Assembly (NCBI GenBank): GCA_903837365.1
Contig: CAILUF010000020.1
Coordinates: 1 to 5,791, forward strand
Origin: an uncultured Alphaproteobacteria bacterium
Lineage (GTDB): Bacteria; Pseudomonadota; Alphaproteobacteria; Rickettsiales; UBA1997
Direction of reading: 5' to 3'
DNA length: 5,791 nt
The notes beneath the pieces are model-generated. The model did not search any database. It saw only the letters and a list, made by a program, of their open reading frames with translations, and was not told the DNA's origin. The first letter of the stretch is position 1, and every line of letters starts with the position of its first letter. The translations under genes and the position numbers were made by a program. This document shows, piece by piece, positions 1 through 5,791 of this stretch.

Positions 1-3000
1 TCATCAGTGCGGTTTGCCAAAAAAAATGGCCCTAGAATTATTCAAACCATTTATTTATTCGAAGTTAGAGCTTTACGGAAAATCACCTTCGATTAAGGTT
101 TCTAAAAAAATGGTTGAAACAGAACGTCCTGAAGTTTGGGACATTCTAGATGAAGTAATTAAAGAACATCCAGTTTTACTCAATCGCGCTCCAACTCTTC
201 ACCGTCTTGGTATTCAAGCTTTTGAACCAGTTTTAACTGAAGGAAAAGCTATTCAACTTCATCCGCTTGTATGTTCTGCATTCAACGCTGACTTCGATGG
301 TGACCAAATGGCTGTTCACGTTCCTTTGTCAATTGAAGCGCAAGTTGAAGCGCGAGCATTGATGATGTCGACTAACAATATCCTCAGCCCTGCGAATGGA
401 AAACCAATTATTGTTCCTTCGCAAGATATTATTCTTGGTCTTTACTATATCAGCATGGAGTCTAAAGATTATCGTACAGCTAAGCCTAGAGCGATCGCCG
501 ATGAATATGAATTGGAACATGCGCTTAATGAAAAAGTTATCAGCTTGCATAGTAAAATTCTTTATCGCTACACTATAAAAAATGCTGATGGCGAAAGAAG
601 TAATGTAAGAATCGAGACTACAGCAGGTAGAGTTGCAATCTATAATACTTTGCCTAAATCAATGCAGAGTAATTTTGATGTTGTTAATCGCGTGATGACT
701 AAAAAATCTGTAACCAATCTTATCGATACAGTATATCGTAATTGCGGACAAAAAGAAACGGTAATTTTTTGTGATCGAATCATGGCTCTTGGCTTTAGAA
801 ATGCTTGCGTTGCTGGTATTTCAATTGGTAAGGACGACATGGTCGTTCCGCAAATGAAGCATCAACTTATAACTGAATCTTTTGATAAAGTTAAAAAATT
901 AGAAAAACAATATCGTGAAGGCCTAATTACTGGCGGTGAAAGATATAACAAAGTTGTCGATGAATGGACAAATTGCACAAGCAAAATCTCTAAAGAAATG
1001 ATGGCAGTTATCTCGGCATTCGATGATCCTGTTAGAGCAAATTCAATTTTTATGATGGCTGATTCTGGAGCGCGTGGTTCTGAAAATCAAATTAAACAAG
1101 TTGCTGGTATGCGTGGTTTGATGGCGAAACCTTCTGGCGAAATTATCGAGACACCAATTACCTCAAACTTTAAAGAAGGTTTGAGTGTGATGGAATATTT
1201 TATTTCAGCTCACGGTGCTAGAAAAGGTTTGGCTGATACGGCTTTAAAAACTGCGAATTCAGGATATTTAACGAGAAGGTTGGTTGATGTTTCGCAAGAT
1301 TGTATCGTTGTTGAAGATGATTGCAAAACTTCGGAAGGAATCACTATCGAACCAGTAATTGACGATGGTCGTGTTATTGTTTCTCTAGCTGAAAATGCCT
1401 TGGGTCGTGTTTCTGCTGAAGATATAAAAACACTTGATGGCAAAACAATAATTGCCAAAGAAGGTTCGATGATTGATGAAGCTGTCGCTGATGAAATAGC
1501 TAAATCGGCAATTAAATCACTAAAAGTTCGCTCAGTTCTAACTTGTAAAACTCTCAATGGCGTTTGCGCTAAATGCTATGGTCGTGATTTGGCTACTGGA
1601 AATATGGCAAGTATTGGTGAAGCGGTTGGCGTTATTGCAGCTCAATCAATTGGTGAACCAGGAACTCAGCTTACAATGAGAACGTTCCATATCGGTGGTG
1701 CGGCGCAAAAAGATACTGAGCAATCAGCTATTTCAGCAATTGAAGATGGTAAAGTAAAATTCAATGAAAAATCTACATTACTTGATCGCGAAGGAAGAAT
1801 TATTGTAATTAGCAGAAACTCAGAAATTATTCTTTGCGATAGTAAAGACAAAGAATTGCATCGCTACAAATTACCTTACGGAGCCTTGATTGTTCATAAA
1901 AATGGTACTTCAATTACTAAGGGCGAACATTTAGTCGAATGGGATCCGTATAACATTCCAGTAATCGCTGAAGCTAATGGTATTGTTCGTTACAATGATC
2001 TAAGTGAGAATGTTTCTTTGCGTGAAAAAATTGATGAAACCACGGGAGTTTCAACCAAGATAGTTATGGATTGGAAGCAATATAGTAAAAAAGATTTGAA
2101 GCCAAGGATTTCTATCGAAACTGGTAATGATAAAGTTGAAAAGGAATATCCATTGTCGATTAATACTTTAATCAGTATTTCTAACGGCGCTGATGTAAGG
2201 GCAGGTGATGTAATTGCAAGAATTCCAAAAGAATCATCTAAGACTCGTGATATTACTGGTGGTTTACCACGAGTGGCAGAATTGTTTGAAGCGCGTAAGC
2301 CGAAAAACGCTGCCGTAATGAGTGAAATCGATGGTAAAATTGAATTTGGTAAAGATTATAAAACTAAAAGAAGAATTATTATTCGCTCATTGGATGCTAC
2401 TAAAGAGCCAATCGAATATAGTATTTCAAAAACTAAGCATTTATTTTATGGCGAAGGTGATATCATTAAAAGAGGCGATGTATTAGTTGATGGTAATCTT
2501 GTACCTCATGACATCTTACGTATTCTAGGTATGCAAGCATTTACAAATTATATCGTAAATGAAGTGCAAAAAGTTTATCGTATGCAGGGTATGAAAATTG
2601 ATGATAAACATATTGAGGTAATTTTGAGCATGATGCTCAAACGCGTTGAAGTTACTAACTCGGGAGATACTACGCTTCTTTCTGGTGAATATGTTGATCG
2701 CGATGTTTTTGAAGAAATAAATGTTAAGACAATTGCAGATAAAATGAAGCCAGCGGAGTGTTCGCCAGTTCTTCTTGGTATCACCAAAGCATCCTTGCAA
2801 ACTAAATCATTTATTTCAGCGGCATCATTCCAAGAGACAACCCGTGTTCTTACAGATTCTGCGGTTCAAGGTAAGATTGATAATTTACGCGGACTAAAAG
2901 AAAATATTATCGTTGGTCGTTTAATTCCAGCTGGAACTGGTTTGATGGCTAATAAATATCGCGTAATTGCCAATCAAGAAAAATTAGCTGAAAGTCCTCA

Positions 3001-3061
3001 GGCTAATGTTAGCTTGGAAGAAGACATGTTGATTAAAGATCAAGATGTTAATGGTTATTAA
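1..3061 (+). CDS. rpoC: DNA-directed RNA polymerase beta' subunit, 5'-truncated by the window edge
   Basis: This is the catalytic largest subunit of RNA polymerase, here its C-terminal 1019 residues. The reading frame is open from base 2 ([17 protein letters not shown]), so the TTG at 14 is an internal leucine codon and not the start. By alignment from memory the first residue matches E. coli His364; E. coli beta' has 1407 residues. Visible landmarks: NADFDGDQM at 284-310, whose three aspartates (codons 290, 296, 302) bind the catalytic Mg; DSGARGS at 1061; the bridge helix at about 1187-1294; the second zinc site with all four cysteines (codons 1322, 1544, 1565, 1574; E. coli C814, C888, C895, C898); and the trigger loop [10 protein letters not shown] with Met932 and His936 equivalents at 1676 and 1688. 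About 178 residues (1709-2242) then separate the trigger-loop halves. This is the proteobacterial SI3 insertion. The chain resumes at [18 protein letters not shown] and ends after the conserved [19 protein letters not shown] and a short divergent tail. The N-terminal zinc site is outside the window. rpoB normally lies upstream. No frameshift or missing active-site residue is seen. Confidence 0.99.
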   Translation, partial: HQCGLPKKMALELFKPFIYSKLELYGKSPSIKVSKKMVETERPEVWDILDEVIKEHPVLLNRAPTLHRLGIQAFEPVLTEGKAIQLHPLVCSAFNADFDGDQMAVHVPLSIEAQVEARALMMSTNNILSPANGKPIIVPSQDIILGLYYISMESKDYRTAKPRAIADEYELEHALNEKVISLHSKILYRYTIKNADGERSNVRIETTAGRVAIYNTLPKSMQSNFDVVNRVMTKKSVTNLIDTVYRNCGQKETVIFCDRIMALGFRNACVAGISIGKDDMVVPQMKHQLITESFDKVKKLEKQYREGLITGGERYNKVVDEWTNCTSKISKEMMAVISAFDDPVRANSIFMMADSGARGSENQIKQVAGMRGLMAKPSGEIIETPITSNFKEGLSVMEYFISAHGARKGLADTALKTANSGYLTRRLVDVSQDCIVVEDDCKTSEGITIEPVIDDGRVIVSLAENALGRVSAEDIKTLDGKTIIAKEGSMIDEAVADEIAKSAIKSLKVRSVLTCKTLNGVCAKCYGRDLATGNMASIGEAVGVIAAQSIGEPGTQLTMRTFHIGGAAQKDTEQSAISAIEDGKVKFNEKSTLLDREGRIIVISRNSEIILCDSKDKELHRYKLPYGALIVHKNGTSITKGEHLVEWDPYNIPVIAEANGIVRYNDLSENVSLREKIDETTGVSTKIVMDWKQYSKKDLKPRISIETGNDKVEKEYPLSINTLISISNGADVRAGDVIARIPKESSKTRDITGGLPRVAELFEARKPKNAAVMSEIDGKIEFGKDYKTKRRIIIRSLDATKEPIEYSISKTKHLFYGEGDIIKRGDVLVDGNLVPHDILRILGMQAFTNYIVNEVQKVYRMQGMKIDDKHIEVILSMMLKRVEVTNSGDTTLLSGEYVDRDVFEEINVKTIADKMKPAECSPVLLGITKASLQTKSFISAASFQETTRVLTDSAVQGKIDNLRGLKENIIVGRLIPAGTGLMANKYRVIANQEKLAESPQANVSLEEDMLIKDQDVNGY

Positions 3062-3063
3062 TC

Positions 3064-3101
3064 TATTTAATTATGGAAAATTTAATTTCCATAATTAAAT
3101 A
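3064..3101 (+). terminator. Perfect 16-bp hairpin after rpoC, candidate transcript end
   Basis: The arms 3064-3079 and 3086-3101 are exact reverse complements, with a 6-base loop (ATTTAA). The stem starts two bases after the rpoC stop codon. Only two pairs are G-C. No T-run follows on the + strand, where the next bases are AATTACTTAATAAAAT, so it is not a classical intrinsic terminator. It could still protect the rpoC mRNA 3' end, act with Rho, or serve as a weak terminator. The symmetry is seen directly; the role is inferred. Confidence 0.45.
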
Positions 3102-3123
3102 ATTACTTAATAAAATAATTACT
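3097..3123. repeat. Short tandem-like direct repeat, two 11-base copies
   Basis: AAATAATTACT occurs exactly at 3097-3107 and again at 3113-3123, a 16-base period. The first copy overlaps the right arm of the hairpin after rpoC. The unit is nearly all A and T, so chance or a local slippage duplication is as likely as a function. Confidence 0.4.
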
Positions 3124-3230
3124 CTTCGATATTTTTAAAAATTCTTGATCTCTTCTGCATCAACATTCAGTAGGATTACAAAGAAATTGCGGATAAATTT
3201 AAAATTTAATTTAAAAGTTAAAATATTTAA

Positions 3231-4247
3231 ATGTTAGAAGATAATAACAAATCACAATTCTTAACTAGATTCAAGAAAAATAAAAGAGGATTAGTTTCTT
3301 TTATTGTTTTATGTGTATTATTCACAATCTCTCTTTTTGCTGAACTTATTGCCAATGATAAACCTTTAATTGTAAGCTTTGATGATAAATTTTATTTTCC
3401 AATTTTTAAAGAAATAAGCGAAAAAGAATTTGGCGGTGAACTAGAAACTAGTGCTGATTTTCGTGATCCTGCAGTAAAGGAATTGATAAATAAAAAAGGC
3501 TGGATGATTATGCCACTTATTGAATTTAGTTACGATACAATAAATTTTGAAAGCAATTCCCCAGCTCCTGCCCATCCAACTCTAGTTAATTTATTTGGCA
3601 CTGACGATCAAGGTCGTGACGTGCTGTCAAGGGTGATTTACGGCGTAAGAATTTCGCTATTATTTGCCATATGTCTAAGTTTTTTTTCAGGATTAATTGC
3701 GATTTTTCTGGGAGCAATTCAGGGTTATTTTGCTGGCCTAATTGATATTTCTTTGCAAAGATTTACGGAAATTTGGGCGAGTTTACCGATGATGTTTTTG
3801 TTAATTATTTTTTCAGCGATTATTGCGCCAAGCTTTTTTACTCTTCTTATTTTAATGACATTATTTAGCTGGATTTCATTGGCAAGCCTTGTGCGTGCTG
3901 AGTTTTTGCGTTTAAGAAATTTTGAATTTGTTATGGCTAGTAGAGCTTTGGGAGCAAGTTCTTGGCGAATTATTTTCCGTCATATTTTGCCAAATGCTTC
4001 GCCGATTATTATTGCCAATTTGCCTTTTCTAATGGCTTCATCTTTGACTACGCTTACTGCTTTAGATTTTTTGGGATTTGGATTGCCAGTTGGATCAGCT
4101 TCGCTTGGTGAAATTTTAGCGCAAGGTAAAAATAATTTACAAGCTTATTGGCTAGGCATTACTGGTTTTGTAAGTATAACAATTATTTTATCATCCTTAA
4201 TTTTTTTGGGTGAAGCTATTCGCGATGGTTTTGATGCTCGCAAATAA
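3231..4247 (+). CDS. yejE: YejE-type inner-membrane permease of a peptide/microcin C ABC transporter
   Basis: The protein is one of the two membrane subunits of an importer of the dipeptide/oligopeptide class. In E. coli YejABEF takes up microcin C and other short peptides. At 338 residues it closely matches E. coli YejE (341) along its whole length: an early LFAELIANDKPL, a YFP segment and FGGEL (residues 67-71), then GTDDQGRDVLSR (123-134), and at the end LDFLGFGLP, LAQGKNNLQAYWLGIT and FLGEAIRDGFD. Hydrophobic segments fall near residues 20-40, 141-163, 184-199, 201-220, 256-275 and 308-327. A roughly 100-residue periplasmic part follows the first, as in this subfamily. The cytoplasmic loop that docks to the ATPase (EAA motif) is at about 235-255: ASRALGASSWRIIFRHILPN. 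The start is fixed because an in-frame TAA sits directly before the ATG. No Shine-Dalgarno sequence is visible. yejA, yejB and yejF are absent from the window, so partners must be encoded elsewhere if the transporter works. The OppC/DppC permeases are relatives, but the N-terminal half points to YejE. Confidence 0.93.
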   Translation: MLEDNNKSQFLTRFKKNKRGLVSFIVLCVLFTISLFAELIANDKPLIVSFDDKFYFPIFKEISEKEFGGELETSADFRDPAVKELINKKGWMIMPLIEFSYDTINFESNSPAPAHPTLVNLFGTDDQGRDVLSRVIYGVRISLLFAICLSFFSGLIAIFLGAIQGYFAGLIDISLQRFTEIWASLPMMFLLIIFSAIIAPSFFTLLILMTLFSWISLASLVRAEFLRLRNFEFVMASRALGASSWRIIFRHILPNASPIIIANLPFLMASSLTTLTALDFLGFGLPVGSASLGEILAQGKNNLQAYWLGITGFVSITIILSSLIFLGEAIRDGFDARK

Positions 4248-4279
4248 AAAAAATATAGACTTTTTTATAACCGCGTTTA

Positions 4280-4340
4280 TTGTAAAATTTTAATTTTATC
4301 ACCAAAAAAATCCGTTGATAACTTTAACTAAATTTTACAA
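4280..4340. repeat. Long-range 11-bp inverted repeat in the yejE-pdhC spacer
   Basis: The arm 4280-4290 (TTGTAAAATTT) is the exact reverse complement of 4330-4340, with 39 bases between. The right arm can instead pair with 4342-4350 in an imperfect short hairpin (TTTAC, AAA loop, GTAAA, then one mismatch). Two mutually exclusive folds are therefore possible in RNA. Composition is almost all A and T, so this may be chance; no regulatory role is shown. Confidence 0.3.
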
Positions 4341-4350
4341 AGTAAATTTT

Positions 4351-4362
4351 CAAGTTAACTTG
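4351..4362. promoter_or_regulatory. 12-bp perfect palindrome upstream of pdhC, candidate operator
   Basis: CAAGTTAACTTG is a perfect dyad ending 37 bases before the pdhC start. It overlaps a weak promoter candidate: TTAACT at 4355-4360 as a -35 and TAAAAT at 4376-4381 as a -10, with a short 15-base spacer. A dyad at this place would suit a repressor site. No known regulator motif is recognised, and a palindrome of this size can occur by chance. Confidence 0.3.
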
Positions 4363-4390
4363 GTATCAATCAATTTAAAATAAGTAAAAT

Positions 4391-4393
4391 AGG
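4391..4393 (+). promoter_or_regulatory. Ribosome binding site of pdhC
   Basis: AGG lies six bases before the ATG at 4400, a normal though short Shine-Dalgarno core. It supports that ATG as the start, which is also where the lipoyl domain of the family begins. Confidence 0.55.
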
Positions 4394-4399
4394 TATAAA

Positions 4400-5773
4400 A
4401 TGGCAATCGAAATTTTAATGCCAGCACTTTCGCCAACCATGAAGGAAGGCAATCTGGCAAAATGGCTAAAAAAAGAAGGCGATAAAATCAAGGCTGGTGA
4501 AGTTATCGCTGAAATCGAAACCGATAAAGCTACGATGGAAGTGGAAGCGGTTGATGAAGGAATCATCGGTAAAATTTTAATCGCGCAAGGTACTGAAAAT
4601 GTTGCGGTTAATTCCTGTATAGCATTGATTTTGGAAGAAGGTGAGGATAAAAAAGTTTTAGAAAATTATAAATCTAAAAATTCAAATAATTCAAAAATTT
4701 CTGTTGAGCAAAATCCTGCAACTCCAGAAATTTCTAAGGATCAATCATTATCGCAAGATTCTAAAAATAATATTGTTATCCAGCAAAACCAAACACAAGA
4801 TAATTCGATTAAATCTAATGCAAAGCTAGATGAGTCTAAATCTGCAACTTCATCTTTCGCAAAAAGTAACTCACAATTTTCAAATCCATTGGATGAAATT
4901 ATTAAGGCAAGTCCACTCGCTAAAAGAATCGCCAGAGATTCGGGAGTTCCACTTTACGCAATATCAGGAACTGGACCGCATAATCGCATAATTAAAGAAG
5001 ATGTTCTTGATTTTGTTAAAAATGGTGATGCAAAAATTTTTGCCAAAACTGGTGTAGTTAGAAATAGCCAAGAATTTTATACTATCAAAAATAACAATAT
5101 TCGTAAGGTCATAGCCAAAAGACTTCTTGAGTCTAAGCAGAATGTTCCGCATTTTTACCTTTCTTGTGAATTTAAAATCGATAAACTTTTGGAGTTAAGA
5201 AGTGCTTTAAATGAAATTGCTCCAATCGATGAAAAAGGAAATCCTGCTTACAAAATTTCAGTTAACGATTTGATTGTTAAAGCTTCCGCAATGGCATTAA
5301 ATAAAGTTCCTCAAGCTAATAGTGCATGGAGTGAAGAATCGACAATAATTTACAACAATGTTGATATCGCAATGGCTGTTGCAATCGATGGTGGATTGAT
5401 CACGCCAATTATTAGAAATGCCGATCAAAAATCAATTCAACAAATTTCACAAGAAGCAAAACAATTAGTAAAAAAAGCTCGCGAGGGTAAGTTGCAACCT
5501 GAAGAATTTCAGGGTGGAACTTTTAGCATTTCTAATTTAGGTATGTTTGGAATTGATAATTTTTCGGCAATTATAAATACTCCGCAAAGCTGTATTTTGG
5601 CAGTTTCAAGAGCTGTTGAAAAACCAATAGTTGAGCATGGCCAAATAAAAATTGCTAACATGATGAATGTTACTTTATCATCGGATCATCGCGTGGTAGA
5701 TGGTGCAGTAGGTGCTGAATTTTTGAAAGCGTTACGTCGATTTATCGAACATCCGATTTTAAATATTATTTAA
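4400..5773 (+). CDS. pdhC: Dihydrolipoamide acetyltransferase, E2 of pyruvate dehydrogenase
   Basis: E2 moves the acetyl group made from pyruvate by E1 through a swinging lipoyl arm to coenzyme A, giving acetyl-CoA. It also forms the core of the cytoplasmic complex. The 457-residue protein is complete. Residues 1-80 are one lipoyl domain ([18 protein letters not shown]) with the lipoylated lysine K43 in [11 protein letters not shown]. Residues 85-165 are a low-complexity linker rich in Ser, Asn, Gln and Lys. Residues 168-206 are the peripheral subunit-binding domain ([32 protein letters not shown]). Residues 225-457 are the acyltransferase domain: [31 protein letters not shown] and the active site DHRVVDG with H430 and D434. 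The MPALSPTM opening and the single lipoyl domain fit alphaproteobacterial and mitochondrial PDH E2, and point away from 2-oxoglutarate dehydrogenase SucB. It stands apart from pdhA and pdhB, as it does in Rickettsia (from memory). E1 and E3 genes must lie elsewhere. Confidence 0.96.
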   Translation: MAIEILMPALSPTMKEGNLAKWLKKEGDKIKAGEVIAEIETDKATMEVEAVDEGIIGKILIAQGTENVAVNSCIALILEEGEDKKVLENYKSKNSNNSKISVEQNPATPEISKDQSLSQDSKNNIVIQQNQTQDNSIKSNAKLDESKSATSSFAKSNSQFSNPLDEIIKASPLAKRIARDSGVPLYAISGTGPHNRIIKEDVLDFVKNGDAKIFAKTGVVRNSQEFYTIKNNNIRKVIAKRLLESKQNVPHFYLSCEFKIDKLLELRSALNEIAPIDEKGNPAYKISVNDLIVKASAMALNKVPQANSAWSEESTIIYNNVDIAMAVAIDGGLITPIIRNADQKSIQQISQEAKQLVKKAREGKLQPEEFQGGTFSISNLGMFGIDNFSAIINTPQSCILAVSRAVEKPIVEHGQIKIANMMNVTLSSDHRVVDGAVGAEFLKALRRFIEHPILNII

Positions 5774-5787
5774 AACTTATTTTTTTA
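5757..5787 (+). terminator. Candidate intrinsic terminator of pdhC, A/T-only stem
   Basis: TTTTAAAT at 5757-5764 pairs exactly with 5768-5775 around a 3-base loop. It is followed by CTTATTTTTTT, a T-rich tract with seven Ts at 5780-5786. The position and tract suit a terminator, but the stem has no G-C pair and includes the stop codon at 5771-5773, so it would be weak. The window ends a few bases later. Confidence 0.4.
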
Positions 5788-5791
5788 TTAA

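Noticed and set aside
14..16. TTG as a start codon for an N-terminally short RpoC
   Set aside because: The frame continues upstream with HQCG, which is part of the conserved RpoC motif. The gene is simply cut by the window edge.
396..578. A 60-codon + strand frame overlapping rpoC
   Set aside because: It lies entirely within the conserved rpoC frame and shows no ribosome site or family resemblance.
1210..1557. A 115-codon open frame on the minus strand inside rpoC, and shorter ones at 329-550, 640-840, 1666-1851 and 2525-2800
   Set aside because: They lie opposite strongly conserved rpoC coding sequence, show no recognisable domain, and are explained as shadows of that frame.
3187..3215. 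Promoter with TTGCGG and TTTAAA at a 17-base spacing before yejE
   Set aside because: The matches to consensus are 3 of 6 and 4 of 6, which such AT-rich DNA gives by chance.
3199..3230. CtrA-type sites (TTAA, seven bases, TTAA), given several TTAA motifs in the spacers
   Set aside because: No pair of TTAA motifs in either spacer has the 11-base offset the site needs.
4244..4268. Possible terminator after yejE (ATAAAAAA pairing with TTTTTTAT, 9-base loop)
   Set aside because: It has only A-T pairs, the T-run is part of the stem, no U-tract follows, and it overlaps the stop codon. It is too weak to call.
4364..4376. IHF-like site TATCAATCAATTT before pdhC
   Set aside because: The last position of the TTR half does not fit, and AT-rich DNA gives frequent near matches.
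4375..4566. Minus-strand frame opposite the start of pdhC, and another at 4964-5152
   Set aside because: Both are antisense to the lipoyl and subunit-binding regions of pdhC, with no support of their own.

Overview
The window is ordinary housekeeping DNA from an AT-rich bacterium, most likely an alphaproteobacterium of the Rickettsiales or a similar host-associated lineage. This rests on three things: an RNA polymerase beta' subunit with the large insertion in its trigger loop that proteobacteria carry; a pyruvate dehydrogenase E2 that, from memory and not from a search, reads very like the Rickettsia PdhC protein; and spacers that are almost pure A and T. The standard code fits: tryptophans are TGG and all three genes stop with TAA.

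Layout, all on the + strand. Bases 1-3061 are the 3' part of rpoC, cut by the window edge; about 363 N-terminal residues by E. coli numbering lie outside. A 169-base spacer follows, with a perfect 16-bp hairpin just after the rpoC stop and a short direct repeat. Bases 3231-4247 are a complete yejE-type ABC transporter permease. A 152-base spacer follows, with a long-range inverted repeat and a 12-bp perfect palindrome. Bases 4400-5773 are a complete pdhC. It is followed by an A/T-only hairpin and T-run that may end the transcript. No stretch over 300 bases lacks a gene.

The three genes do not form a functional set: transcription, small-peptide uptake and pyruvate oxidation. Each spacer is long enough for its own start and stop signals, so three separate transcription units are likely. 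Both yejE and pdhC lack here the partners they sit beside in many other bacteria (yejA/B/F; pdhA/B), which suggests a shuffled genome in which operons have been split.

I found no tRNA or rRNA, mobile element, CRISPR array or phage feature, and no evidence of a previously undescribed system. The points worth a second look are the gene order, the spacer structures, and the start region of yejE.
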